From Paulownia fortunei (lineage: Eukaryota; Streptophyta; Magnoliopsida; Lamiales; Paulowniaceae): a DNA stretch of 64,000 bases. The position numbers and the translations under genes are program-made. The stretch's first letter is position 1. Each line of letters starts with the position of its first letter. The stretch lies in NCBI GenBank assembly GCA_019321725.1, contig CM033110.1, positions 22,251,210-22,315,209 on the forward strand, written 5' to 3'. Positions 36,951 to 49,339 of this stretch are shown piece after piece. The notes under the pieces are model-generated. The model saw nothing but the letters and a program-made list of their open reading frames with translations. It had not been told where the DNA came from and did no database searches.

Positions 36951-39554
36951 TAGTTCTACCTGCCTCTGTCTTTCTTAATATATCAGTATGTATGCTTTTC
37001 CTCCTTTGGTCCGTAAAATACAATGTCAGATGTATAATGTAAAAAGCAATATAAACACAGATCTCATTTACATTAAAGTACCTTCTGTTTCTTTAGTGTG
37101 CTGCTTCAGTCCATAAACATGCAGACAGTCTAAATGGATCATTGTGTGACATACTATTCAAAGTTAAGGAAAAGGAGATGGTCGGACAATCACAAGGGTG
37201 AAATTTAGTTTGGTGCGCATTTTGCAGTGTCTAAGGCCTTGAAGTTGGCTGTCTTTCAATGTTGCCTGATTTATCAGTACCATTAGTGGTAATCTGGGAA
37301 TACTAGCAGCATTTATAAATGCTAGCCTCTGTAGCTAAGGACCTAAGGTGTTTATGCAGGAAATCTGATCACATTCTAAGTGCCAGATCTTAGTATATTG
37401 GTGGATGCCAATTAAAACTGCACTAGTCACTAAATATGTCATAACAGCTGAGCAGTTCTCATGCTGTTATTACAAGAACAACCAACTTAAATGTAGAAAT
37501 CTGAAAACCAGCTATAATAGATTCTCCCCTGGTGAAACCATACATAATTTAGGGAAAGCCATTCAGTGTGTCCAGCAATCACAATAGTGAACTAACCAAG
37601 TAAATCCTGAAATGATGCAATACCAAAAGAATCATATCTAAAAAAGAAATAAGATTATCAGATTTAAGCATTAACTTTTTTAGTTTAGAAATCCATCATC
37701 CTCTAATTTTGCTTTCCTTGTGCAGTTCATCAAGATTGCTTCAGCCTAATCCAAAAATTCCTGAATTCTGAATTACAGAAAGGACAAGTGAACGCCAAAA
37801 TGGTGCAAGGGAGAAGTAGAGACACAAAAGTAATGCAGAAAGAAACTTAAGTGGTTTTTTATATAGACATTGATTTTCCAGGGGAAGGAGCTCGTAGTGT
37901 CATCACTACAGATTCCTCTGAATATTGATAGCTGAATTCAACAGTCCAATAAGGCAAAGAAACAGCACTAACAAGTGCCCCTGAACTAACATAGACAAAC
38001 CCTTAAACCAGGTAGGTGGTATAGCCTTTGCTAAGTGGTAAGGAACCAAAAGAATAACCCTCAATCACATGCCGTAACACCATATGCTTTTACAAGGTCC
38101 GAATTTGTACCATCTTCAAAATAACCCTATGACCCTACATCATAAGGATCAGCAGAGGTGTGTGAAGCACGAAATCTGAGAGCATGTGGTGGTATGGGGG
38201 GAATGATGTAAGGTAGAACAGGAGGGTTGAACAGGTGCACAAGACTGTTACCACATAATTCCAGTGTGCACCTTAATTCTGTTTGTTGTGAGCCTATTAC
38301 AGGTACACTAGCAATCAAGAAATTGGTGACTTAACAGTTGCTACCAGATAGCAGAATATTCTCATAGAATATTTGTATAATTTTGTTGACAGACTGATAT
38401 TTTAAACTGTTATTTCCGAAACATTATACACTATATCTGATATTATTCCGCTGTTCTCCATCATTTTAGCCTGATATTCCCAAATATATCTTTAATATAT
38501 TATTAATGGAGATATGAGGTATCAATATCATTCATTAACATTGTCATTGATATATATAGTTACTTTTTCAGAACATGCTTGGATATGGCACAACACTTTG
38601 AACTTTCTCATTACAAAAACTGGACGGTCCATATAATACTCTAAAAATCAAGTAGAAGTACTGATAAACACAAATCTCCAACATGTTCAACACATGTGCC
38701 TCGCGTATTAACCAAATCAGACGCCAATTATAAAATTCAATACGTTACATGTGTTGTAAATGGTGCAATTTGATTGGCAATTATGTTATCAATATTGTAT
38801 TTCTATGTTGAATTATGTCTTGGCAATGTGCTTTAGTATATCTACATATCTGATGGAGAATTTATTTGATATTTACTTTTCCTTATCATAATAAAGTTGG
38901 TGTGATTTTCTGAAGTTTGAACATCAAAATTATAGCCTTGATTCAGAGAGTGTATATCCGAATGCAACAGTAGTTAATTTTCCTAAAATTATAGCCTTGA
39001 TTCAGAGAGTATATATCCTAATGCAAACAGTAGTTAATTTTCCTAAACCACCGAGGAGATGGATCAGATGGATTGTTGGCTGAGATTGCACCCCTTTATC
39101 TTCTTTCATGTACTTATACAAACGCACCTCAGCCTATTTCTTAACAAAACCTGAATTATCAAAAGCAAGAAAGATTGAGCAGGGTCAAATGTTCTGAGGT
39201 CAACATAATGACCCATCACTAATGATATCATAACAAAGGAAAAAAGTAAAATAAGTAATAAAAACCAATGATTTTAATTCCAATTATGAAAAAATATATA
39301 GATGAAAAACATGGGTCCATGATTGTAAACTGACAACAACATACCTAAAGAACTCATTCAAAGTGGGAACCTTGCCCGTTTAGAAGTCTAAAATTCCCGT
39401 ATAGAGAAAAATTAAGCTCCTCAACTATGACTACCCTGGAACAAGCATAAGATGCCAGTTCCATCAACAATTATACAGTCTAATCAAATATACCTCATTT
39501 ACAAGTGAGATACTTACTGTGGATATTCCATGTTTTCCCAAAGAACTTGCTTGG
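36951..39554. other. LONGIFOLIA-like 3' flank and intergenic
   Basis: Between convergent genes. Includes likely 3' UTRs of the LONGIFOLIA-like gene (to about 37080) and of TAF8 (minus strand), and a 59-bp tandem duplication at 38926-39047. No other gene supported. Confidence 0.5.
38926..39047. repeat. 59-bp tandem duplication
   Basis: AAAATTATAGCCTTGATTCA begins at 38926 and again at 38985. Both copies continue with GAGAGTxTATATCC, AATGCAA and CAGTAGTTAATTTTCCTAAA, with three or four differences in all. Near identity implies a recent event. Confidence 0.9.
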
Positions 39555-40641
39555 CTATCTTCTTTTCATCTTTTCCATCCAAACCAGAGAGAGATTTAAA
39601 CAACACCCTTGCCTCGGTTTCTGGCGGCTCATAGCCATGCCTAAGGATTTCCTACCAGTCCTAAATTTAAAATGTACATTGGGCCTCCTGCACAAGAGAA
39701 TATTTCTCCTGTCCTCAGGTTCACATAGACCAACTCTTGCATCTTCTTTGGCAGGGAAAAATGGCTCCAAGGCCGACACATGGTTCTCCACAACTTCACA
39801 ACCTTGATGATACCCCGCGGTCTCATCCAAAAGTTTAGCAGGAACAACGGGCAAAGACACCTCCTTTTCCCCAAATTGAAGCGGGGGTGCAAGAAATGGG
39901 TTGCTTTCTGCTGTTCGTTGTGCCTTTGCAACATCTTCTCGCTCAACAGCTGCCCCTGCTTCAGACCCGTTACAAATTAGTTTCTGCTGAAAATTCAGCA
40001 AAGGCCCCTCCACCTTTCTATGCTGAAACTCAACCTGCTGAATTTTGTTATCCACCCCTGTCTCTGAGTCTTTCAAATTCCCTGAATCTAAATTTGCATA
40101 AGTCTCAGGATCTGGGAACTTGGGCAACCAACTAGGTATATGTTCATCAGGAGGATTTACCTCCGCCTGTGCAAAACTAGGTTTCAATCTCCTTTCTTTA
40201 ACAACTGGAAAACCAGGAATTAAATACGCAAATGGGATTTCCTCAGCTTGGCCAACATAACGAATAATATCCCTAACTACTCCCAAGCCTGAAAGTGAAT
40301 GGCAAACATCCGAAGCACCTGAAAAGCCTTGAACAGAGCCCAAATCCTCCAACCCCTGAATCACATCAAACGCATTGCATTGGCTCCTATTAGCTAAATT
40401 GGCGTAAAAAATAGGCCGCTTTCCCAATCTCTCTGATGTACCTGACCCCCACATCCGCAAGAATATCCAATGCAGACTGCTGAAAACTCTGAAACCCTAA
40501 ACTCTCGCAAACCTGCACTACGGCAATTCTGGCAATGGCCAGGGAAAATTCGTCAAGTCCAGACTTCTTCTTCCTCTTAGACTGCTGATTTTCTTTCTTA
40601 CTCAAGAACTTCACGCTATCCTTCCCGTCCCCATCGTTCAT
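39555..40641 (-). CDS. TAF8: TFIID subunit TAF8, single exon, with one apparent frameshift
   Basis: ATG at 40641 (MNDGDGKDSVKFLSKK), stop at 39555. N-terminal bromo-associated histone fold (about residues 28-105): FSLAIARIAVVQVCESLGFQ, FQQSALDILADVGVRYIREI, then after the frame change YANLANRSQCNAFDVIQGLE. The middle carries the TAF8 signature IPFAYLIPGFPV, HIPSWLPKFPDPETY; the C-terminus has a basic VHFKFRTGRK. In TFIID, TAF8 pairs with TAF10 through the histone fold and helps RNA polymerase II pre-initiation (family knowledge). The span is 1087 bases, one more than 362 codons. Frame changes at the A6 run 40406-40411 (GCC TAT TTT TTA on the coding strand), where five T would give the expected AYFYANLA. 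Likely an insertion error or a recent null allele. A 4-codon upstream ORF lies at 40644-40658. Confidence 0.93.
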
Positions 40642-40643
40642 AT

Positions 40644-40658
40644 TCAACAACCCTTCAT
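40644..40658 (-). promoter_or_regulatory. minimal upstream ORF before TAF8
   Basis: ATG AAG GGT TGT TGA on the minus strand, ending two bases before the TAF8 ATG. If the leader includes it, it could reduce or modulate initiation at the main start. Purely sequence-based. Confidence 0.45.
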
Positions 40659-41344
40659 ACTAATTAAATCACCTCAATCGAACTAAGTTTCCCCATAAAT
40701 GTAACTTCCCCTTAAATCTAACAATATATTGCATTTTCACCGGAAATTCATCGAGCGAACAAAATTCGAGCAAAAAACCCAAGGCAAGAGCATTCACAGA
40801 AGCACAATAAAGGAGCTAAATCGCTTGCGTTAGAGAAACTCAAAAGTATCGAGTAATGAAGTAATCACGAGAGATTTCTAGGGTTTAACGTGGGGCCAGC
40901 TGGAGAGAAATTGAATCCAATAAAATTGAGCTCCACTAAAAGAGACTGCACTGAATCGTAAATTAGCGAAGTTATTGATAAAAATATAAAAAAAATAAAA
41001 ATTTGAGCACAATGAATTTGGATAATGAATAGTTTAAACCTCCATAAAACCTCTGTAAAACCTCCGATCGAGATTTTAGAGAGAGTAAATGGAAAGGTGA
41101 GGAGAGAATAACTGTAACTGCTAGCTTTATGGCTGCTGATAATGCCAGAGCAAATCCTCATCAAATGTCCTTTTTGCCCTTCCAAGTTAATACCCATTTT
41201 TTTGCGGCTCTTAATTCCTAGTTTGGCTTCTAATATCCAGAAAATGTGAGAAATTCTCATGTTTCCCTCTCTTCTTAATTTATTATTTCTCCCTCTTCTT
41301 TATTGATTCCTTATTCCTAATATATATCTCTCTCTATATATATG

Positions 41345-41845
41345 ACGGGGCTTGAGCCCAAATTGGGCCTTAATAGTCCAAAATCTTATGATGGGCTTTG
41401 GGCTTAAATTAGGCCCATTAAACCAAAATTCAAAATAGGCCCAAGAAGTTAAGTTCAAGAGGTCCGTTTAAATTATGGGTCGGAACAAATATTTGATTCA
41501 ACAAAACAAACCCCATAAAATGATTTGAAGAAATTCATGTGATAAATTCAACCTAATGGGCCAAGAAGATCCATTTGGTGTACGCACCGCTCCACACAGG
41601 ATTACACTCTTCTTACAACTATAAATACCCCTCATTTCATAATTGAAAGGTACGCAATCAATGAAGTCTTAAGTTCTCTCTAGTTTCTGGTTTAATTCAT
41701 CTACTCACCTTACCTGACTTGAGTGTCGGAGGGTTTTCGCCGGGCTACCTCGACGCCCCTAACGCTTGTTCGTGACGCAGGTAGCGACTCACTAGCTTCC
41801 CTACTCCACAACCTGCAGTTTCGCATCTAATCAGCCCTACAACTA
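41345..41845 (+). mobile_element. LTR-retrotransposon LTR fragment (possible solo LTR)
   Basis: Contains an LTR-like promoter CTATAAATACCCC at about 41620, then ACTTGAGTGTCGGAGGG and TTCGCCGGGCTACC (41719-41750), a motif typical of the R/U5 part of plant Ty3-type and unclassified LTRs. Multiple GGGCC/TGGGC motifs occur in the upstream U3-like part. It may start at TGACGGGG (41343) and end near CTAATCA (41832). No primer-binding site, second LTR or coding region is found, and I could not confirm a target-site duplication. A long (TA)n lies just to its right. Confidence 0.65.
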
Positions 41846-41861
41846 AAAGGTGATTTTATAT

Positions 41862-41863
<2 letters not shown>

Positions 41864-41941
<78 letters not shown>
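41864..41941. repeat. (TA)n(TG)n microsatellite, about 78 bases
   Basis: Roughly 33 TA units followed by six TG units. Confidence 0.95.
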
Positions 41942-42989
41942 AATAATTGAACTCAAAAAAAATGAAGAAAATTACATATTGGCTAAAACTTACTTTATTT
42001 CATTGTATGATGAGTAAACCACCCCATCTTACTAAATTTTAGTGTGCATTTATAATAGTTTGGCTCGGCTTTGTATATATTTCTTTCACAAATTTTTAAA
42101 AAAAAATCATGAATTATAATTGAATTTTATAAATATCGCATGAATTTGTATTATTTAATACTGTCTCATATGCCAATAAATTGATCTTTATTTTTAGATG
42201 AAATAAAAGATTTAGAGCTTGTTTGATTTTGTTTTCATTAAACCCAAATTATGTTTGACCAATCAATTTTTCACTGAAAACGGTCCATTTTAAACAATCT
42301 ATTTTTTCACCGAGAATTGTCCTCAATCAAGTCATGGCAGTTGAACCCTTCAAAAAATGCATTCATTCTTCAACTACTTCCAAGCCATTTATTCCAACTG
42401 ACGCGTTATTTTTGCTGTGAGACCCAACCAAACAAACCTCAAGGAAGAAAGTTTTAAATACCACATCAATATACATCATGCCCTGGACCTACACCATGTA
42501 TAATCTATTATAATAATTTCACACAATTACATAAAATATAGCAGTGGACCCTTCCTCTACAAAATTTATCCAATTTTAAATTCATAAATAATGAAAATGA
42601 TGCTATTGAAAACTCATAAACAAACGTACTTTGACTTTTTCATGTACTTTTCATTCTCAATCCTATATTTTTCTAATTAAATTCATTTATCTAAATACAT
42701 TTTTATTTCTCACACAAAAATCAATACAAAAACCACACCCTCATTGAAAATTCTCTATTTTACAATTCTCAACAGAAATTAAACATACGAATAGTTTTTT
42801 ATACCTTGTATTATAAGTGTCATTGTTGAAGTTTATATCAATCATGTTGGGATATGTTTTTTGTGTTTGTGTATTTATTACTATCTAAGTTTAATTTGTT
42901 ACCGATCATTAAAATATTCAATTTTTTTATATTTTTGTCGTTTAATATTTTCTTATCTCTTTCATGTTGTTTTAATGGTTACTTATTAG

Positions 42990-43135
42990 TATCCATGCTG
43001 TTTCATGGAAAAGGCCATCAAGCGAGACATATCAAAGGTGTTACTGATATTCTGTCATAATCAAGCAACCACATTTTACGATGTTGGCAGAATATGTTAC
43101 ATGTGCCAATGAAATTGTTTTACTTTCAAAATTCT
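42990..43135. repeat. segmental duplication, copy 1 core
   Basis: Collinear with 44905-45050 at roughly 70% identity by eye. Confidence 0.55.
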
Positions 43136-44904
43136 AAGGAAGCTTATGAACAAATTTAGAATCTAACCTCCCATTTGAAACCAAAGGTAATAATGCTTTG
43201 AGTTCAATAGTCTAAACAGGTCCAATCCAACAAACTTAAGTTTAAAACTTTATGAGGCCCTCTCCCTTCATTTTCAGGTACTGAATACATATAATTCATT
43301 TTACACTTTACAGCTTTTTAATTTCTAATAATATTTTCTGCTCTAATTATAACTTAATTATAGGATTATTGCCCGAACAACCGACGTATCGCGGCGGCAA
43401 AAACCCACCGCTCAACCAGCTATTTGAAAGGAGTTAGCCCACGAAAGATCCCACATCAGGTAATATGCTGGTATTCTTGAATTTCCATTCTGACATGACG
43501 CCATGAAGGACATGAAAAAGAATCTCAGGACATAAAAAAAAACACAAAGTTAAGACTCAGCAGAAAGACAGCCATGTAGCTGAGTATGACAAACTTGGGC
43601 AACTCGGCCCAGCTGTTTACACAATTGACTCAATATCATGTAACTTACTAACATTGTCAAGAAAATGTTTTGACGGAAGGGAAGGGGTACTGGATATAAA
43701 AGAAACTGAATAAGCTAATAGCAATAAGATGTTTTTTTCTGACAGTAATAATAGCAAGATCAAGAATGAATCTTTGGGTGATGAACCAATGCATGAAGCT
43801 TCGACGACTGCAGGGTCATAAATTTGAGCAGACATATCTTTCCAACAAGGCCCCTGCCTATCAAGACCAACATACAGCAAAAAATATATACTCTCATCAT
43901 TTAATGAGCCAGAAAACTCCCTCATAACTTTCGGAGATTAAAAGAAAATTTTCCAGTGCAGGCAATTACTTCAACAACTAGCTGGGCCTCAAGACTTCAA
44001 CAACAATCTCAGCTTCTCCAATCAAATGTTTGTTTCAGTAAGCTGTGACTTGTGAACATCTGTTTCTCTTACTTTATGCATGAAACTACTAACTCTTGAC
44101 TGTTACGTATTTGATTAATTTAAAACATTTATCACTTTTGAAAGAATTCTAAATATGACAAGCTCAAGCATAAGAACATGCCGGGAAATTAAAAACATTC
44201 GTGGCTTTACATCTTCGTGGTCATGAAAATTGGATTATCAATTGTCTTTTTGGTCTTTCCAACTATAAAGGGAAAAAGATCTTCTTTTCTTGTTTTTTTA
44301 ACCCACCTCCTTCGCCAAATTTCAGTCAAAACAAAACTATTTTTCCTCTAACGCAACATATTCAAGCAGTATGTCCCCAGAAAAGTAACTTGACAGTTGC
44401 CAATGAAAACGAAGCAGATAGACATTATTTTTGAGAGTTACCTGAAAAAAGAAAGAAAGAAATGGGTTAATTTGAACGAGCCACAGCCATAGACTAGTAA
44501 AATCAAGTTTATAGAGCAATGTCAAGTGTAGAGATGACAGGAAACTTCTACCCCAATTTCACAAGGAGAATGACTTCCCGAAATACGAGCTTTAGCCTAA
44601 GCCACTCTGCTGGCTAGTACCAAATAGCAACTGTCAAGGGGATCATCATTGGTTGCAAGAATCATATTCAGAAGCAACTTCCAAGCAAAGTAATTCTATA
44701 TGTCAATCTCCCCACACGTAATGAATCCAGATTCTTGCTAATGTTAAGATTGGAATAATCCCCAGTTCCATATCTGATACGCTTGCATCTAAAGGCAAGT
44801 TTCTGAATTCCGGTCTCAATTTCATACATAAATTCTTAAAATCAAATCTCAACCATATTATGGTTTTGCACCATTGACACCCTGTTCCAAGATCATCTTT
44901 CCAT

Positions 44905-45050
44905 CATGCTGTATCACTGAAAATGCCATTGAGCTAGACAGAACAAAGATGTTGCTGATATCTTGTAGTAGTAAAGCAATCAGATTTTAGCATGTGTGCA
45001 GCATGCATATATGTGCCAGTGAAAATATTTTCGCCTAAAGTTCCAAAAGA
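44905..45050. repeat. segmental duplication, copy 2 core
   Basis: See 42990-43135. Flanking weaker matches suggest the duplicated unit was at least 0.6-0.9 kb. Confidence 0.55.
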
Positions 45051-46805
45051 GAGACTGAACACAGGTCCTGTTAACAGATTTTAAATTAAAAAAATCCTTG
45101 CATGTTAAACTAGAGATAGCATGCTTATATCCTTAAATTTCTGTTCTCCTTTGGCACTCTGCAGACAGGAAGATAAATAATTAAAAGGCATCTCTGGACA
45201 TCAAAATCAAAAAGAATGAAAACTCAATACTATAATAGAAAAACAACCATATTTATGATATGACAGCACTTCAGCAAGCCAGCAAGTTATATTGTTTGGC
45301 TCAAGCATGTACCTTACTACCAACGTTAAAAAAGGGAGAGTGTAGAATAAAGACTGAAGCTGCTTATAGGTAATAAGTTGTTCAGTAACTACACATAAAA
45401 GGGTGCACTGTGCATGAAGCTCCCGCCACTACGGAGGTGAATGAAGCAACATTATGACTATGCTAAGGCCTGCCCTCTTTATCAACCACCATTAGAAGCC
45501 AAAGATATCCAAGATAATTTAACAGGCAAGAAAGTTTCTCCAAATTAAAGAGAAAAATAAAGTTTCTCCAAATTAAAGAGAAAATAAAGATTTCCATTTC
45601 AGGTAATAACAGAAACAACAAATTTCACCACTTAAATCCCCGGTTGTATATAATACAATCTGACAATCAATGAAAAGAAAGAACTTAGTTGGAAATAAGA
45701 TAGCCTTACTTCACTGCTATCCCTGATTCGTTAAAAAACGAGAGCAATCAAAACGCCTCGAGGTGATTAGGGCAGGGATTTGTCCACTGAGGAATAGCCT
45801 TAGTGGTAAGCCTTTGCCCAAGCTAGTGTTGCAAAACCTTTTTAATTGATCACATAACCAACGCTTACACCTTATCACGTCTAGCAAAAGACGAGGTGTT
45901 AAAGTAAAAGAAGGAGGTACACGTAACAAGAAAAGCATTTTATGAGTTTTTCATGATATTTTTTGCTTCATGCTGCGACTTAAATAACCCTTTATTAGCT
46001 CAGCTTCAGCTTTTGAGATTTTATACTCTAAATTTAGTGTTAAATGTTGTTTACGGACTTCAGATATTACTTTACTTTTCGGATGCTCAATTATGTCATT
46101 TCAGACATAATATAAGCTAAATGTTTCTGATTTCCTGTTTTATTCTTCCAGCCAAATTCATTCAAATTTTAGAATCTACATGTGAAAGGAAAAATCTCCA
46201 GCCTTTCACATGCTCGTCACTTCCAAAACCCTGCATAAGAAAGTATGAGCTCTCTATTGACTGATTTAATAAGTGACTAATGCTTAACATGCAATACTTG
46301 CAAACACACATATATGACTATATGCAAGACAGGAATAGGCCAAAATTCACAATCAAAGTAAGATCTTTTTTAATGACAAGGAAAATTCACTTGAGATTGA
46401 GTGTCAGTATGATTTATGAGGTTAAAGTGCACTGCAGCAGAAGGTTTGCACTTAAATTCACATGGCTCTTTCTATGAAAGGGAAAGTATGTGTCACAAAT
46501 GAAAATAAATCGTAATGTGCTGGTTGTATTCAATTACTTCTCATAATCAGGGGAAAACGTCAAAGCGACAAACTCATCTCTAATGTCAAACCAGATCATC
46601 GCAAAACCTGCGTGCTTTTAATGCATCCACATCCAGGTGATTTTTTTCCCCTTATCTTGCATAAAACAAATGAGTCAGTGGTCTTTTTATCCCTACGTAT
46701 CCACACGATCTTATTATCAAATTTACACTTATTATGCCCAAGATTACATCATCCCCAAATAGCGCTACTTTAAACTCTTTACAGTAAAGTACTCACTTTT
46801 CCGAG

Positions 46806-46814
46806 TATAAAAAT
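46806..46814 (+). promoter_or_regulatory. TATA box of the Dof gene
   Basis: TATAAAAAT 74 bases before the ATG; the intervening leader is A/G-rich (GAGAGAAAGACAGAGAGG). Confidence 0.65.
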
Positions 46815-46887
46815 AAGCTTATCGATTAACAGCAATACACAGAATTGAGAACATACAAGAGAGAAAGACAGAGAGGCATAGAGAGAA

Positions 46888-47718
46888 ATGGAGCAAGCCA
46901 GAGGAGAAACCCAGCAACAACAGCAACCGCCAACCCCTTTGAAATGCCCCCGTTGTAACTCTCTAAATACTAAGTTCCGCTACTTCAACAATCATAGCCT
47001 TGCACAACCCCGACACTATTGCAAGACTTGCAAACGGCAATGGACTGTAGGTGGAAACTTAAGGAATATCCCCTTTGGAGGTAAAACTAGGAATGATAAG
47101 CAAACAAAAGCCTCATCTTCAAGATCTCAACCCCCACAACCACCATTACCATTAGGGGAAGAACACCTACAGAACTGCCAATCCCTGACACCAATGGCAG
47201 CAATGGTTCCCCAAAATTTTGATACAACCATGATCCAACCAGTCACAAACCTGCCTGCAGCAGTATCTCCATTGAGCTCATATTATTTCAATGACGAGAT
47301 CTCTTGTTTGGATGCTATACAATCTTTGATCCAGCCAGAAGTTATTAATCAACATGTCAATGCTGGAAATCAATTCAGCAGTGGTGGTGCCAACATGGCA
47401 ATTCCGCAAGAATGGAATATTCAGTCCATGGCATCACAACCGGCTTTACCTCAACAAATCCCCCGACATATCGAGTCTCACCAAGCTCATAATCAAGCCA
47501 ACAATGGACCTCCTTCTCCCCTATATAACAATAGTTTGGTACAACCTACCTGGCCTATGAATTCTTTCCCCCAAGATATCACGACTAATTTCGGCGTCTC
47601 TGCATCAAATGCTTGTTTATGGAACAACTTCAGTGGCAACACAACCGACACCGAAATGGATACAACTTCCGTGAACGTAGATGAATGGCTTAATTTTCCA
47701 GGCTATGGTCCACCGTAA
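46888..47718 (+). CDS. Dof-type zinc finger transcription factor, divergent finger
   Basis: Single exon, 276 residues, start [18 protein letters not shown]. Residues 20-70 form the Dof domain with the C-X2-C-X21-C-X2-C zinc ligands intact (Cys20, 23, 45, 48): [46 protein letters not shown]. Dof proteins are plant-specific nuclear regulators that bind AAAG sites (family knowledge). The finger departs from the usual consensus: FRYFNNH for FCYYNNY, WTVGG for [13 protein letters not shown] for VPVGGGCR. The tail is Gln/Asn/Pro-rich with a C-terminal [18 protein letters not shown], a possible activation motif. A TATA box lies 74 bases upstream. A decayed copy without the finger lies 2.5 kb downstream. 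Target genes are unknown. Divergence at DNA-contact positions could mean altered specificity. Confidence 0.92.
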   Translation: MEQARGETQQQQQPPTPLKCPRCNSLNTKFRYFNNHSLAQPRHYCKTCKRQWTVGGNLRNIPFGGKTRNDKQTKASSSRSQPPQPPLPLGEEHLQNCQSLTPMAAMVPQNFDTTMIQPVTNLPAAVSPLSSYYFNDEISCLDAIQSLIQPEVINQHVNAGNQFSSGGANMAIPQEWNIQSMASQPALPQQIPRHIESHQAHNQANNGPPSPLYNNSLVQPTWPMNSFPQDITTNFGVSASNACLWNNFSGNTTDTEMDTTSVNVDEWLNFPGYGPP

Positions 47719-49335
47719 GTAATGAATGCAGCCATGTTTTAATCCTATCACTAGATTTGCAGGCAACATGGTTTTACAATTTTTCTTTCCTTTTTTGTAG
47801 TGAATAGATTTTGTTGAATCTTCTCTCATCATTTTCCTTCCCATGATTTTGATAATTAACTTTACTAGCATATGATCTTCATTTTTCCAGCAGAAAAATG
47901 AATTGTCATGTGAATTAAACAAGGGTATGGCGGAAAAAAGGTATGTGCCCAACTGATAATTTTTTGGGTCGCTTGAGGTTTATATGTTAAGCCTAATAAA
48001 AGTGTTTGATATAAATCTTATCTGAAACAAAGATTGCTTGAGTTATAAGCACTAAAATTCTGGGAAATTTATGTGTCCAACCCAAGAAAATTAGGTGGTG
48101 GAAGCATGAATAAAAATTTAGTAATCCAAGCAAAACAAATTTCATTGATACTAGGTCACAAAATTACTAGCGCTATCCAGGAAATTCACTTGTTGATCAT
48201 CACACCTTAAAATTTGATTCCGAGTTTAAACAAATGAAAAAAATATGAAATTACGCAATGATTAGCAGTAAGTAAATTTTCCCATGTCTTGAGGTAAAAA
48301 ATCCATGAGCAAACAAATAAAATCAACTGCAAATCAACCGCTGCTAAAATGGTTGCTATAATTTAACAAGGAACATATAATTACTTGTGACTAAGAACAA
48401 AAAATAATTCAAAAAATAAACTAAAAATTAAAACAAAAAATGGAGAAATTTTTCTATAGGCATATGTTTGGAAAATGAAAAATTGGGTTGAAAGTTAAAA
48501 AAATTGATAAAATGAAAGATAATCCTGAAATTGGATTACTCAATTAAGATTTTGAAATTGTCGACTCTGTGAGAATATATTTTGAAGTTCAAGACATGTA
48601 TGTATGTATATATAATCCTCGGCTACAACTTGCAAGTGCCACTTGGTTGGGGTCTTGATTTTAAGTTTGGTAGCCTATGTTGATGCACAGATCAAAATTG
48701 CTCTCCACCAAGAGTGCCATTTTGGACACTACCACCACTGAATTGGTTGCTACGAATTAAGATCAACAAGGAATGATGAGTAATTGTGGCAAAGGATAAC
48801 ACTCGGAAGGGAAAAGAAATGAAAAAGTTCCAATTCCTGGCATAACTGAAACATGTAAAGAAAACTCCATTCAATGCTTTACAGAAAAGCCTCAACTTTT
48901 TGTGGTGTTGTCTTTCTAGCTTTTTTTCTCCATTTAAGGGAAATGACAATGGAAGAGTTGGAGATCAAGAATTTCCATATCTTGAAGATAAGAGATTCTA
49001 TTGCACACATTCGCTGATGGGAATATTCTTTAAGTTTCCACCTGTAGTCCATTACCTTATGCAAAGCCATGCAAAAGTATCGAGGTTGTGCAACTGTGCA
49101 ACGCTAATCATTATTATAGTAGAGAAATTTAGTATCTAAAGAATCACAACTAGGACATTTCAAAGAGGCTGGTACCTCTAGTGGATGATGTTCATTTTCT
49201 CCTCTTTTCCTCTCTCTTGCTCCATCTTTAAGTCTATGTCCCACCCTGTTGTTCTATGTTCTTTTATCTAGTGCATTATTAGTGTCCAGTAAGTTTATTT
49301 TTATACTGTTTGCTATAGTTGTTAGCTATAATTGA
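47719..49335. other. Dof 3' region and spacer between the tandem copies
   Basis: 47740-47930 is similar to 49849-49990, and 48020-48350 to 50100-50420, so the duplicated unit extends past the Dof stop. 48565-48620 resembles 50645-50695 (GTGAGAAT.T.TTTTG..., GTATATATA). The spacer 48650-49335 has no supported gene. Confidence 0.5.
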
Positions 49336-49339
49336 TCTA

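Larger units (their letters stand above)
41942..46805. other. intergenic with diverged segmental duplications
   Basis: 42990-43135 aligns with 44905-45050 (CATGCTGT..GAAAA.GCCAT, AAAGxTGTTxCTGATAT, TATGTGCCAxTGAAA). Weaker collinear similarity continues at 43445-43540/45118-45215 and 43785-43880/45413-45500. A minus-strand open frame at 43617-43925 lies in the first copy but is not recognised and is not kept open in the second. Another minus-strand frame near 44337-44450 begins at a good acceptor (TTTTTTCAG|GTAACTCTC) but is also unrecognised. Confidence 0.45.

Noticed and set aside
43617..43925. 102-codon minus-strand frame as a gene
   Set aside because: Unrecognised product, frame not preserved in the diverged second copy near 45.4 kb.
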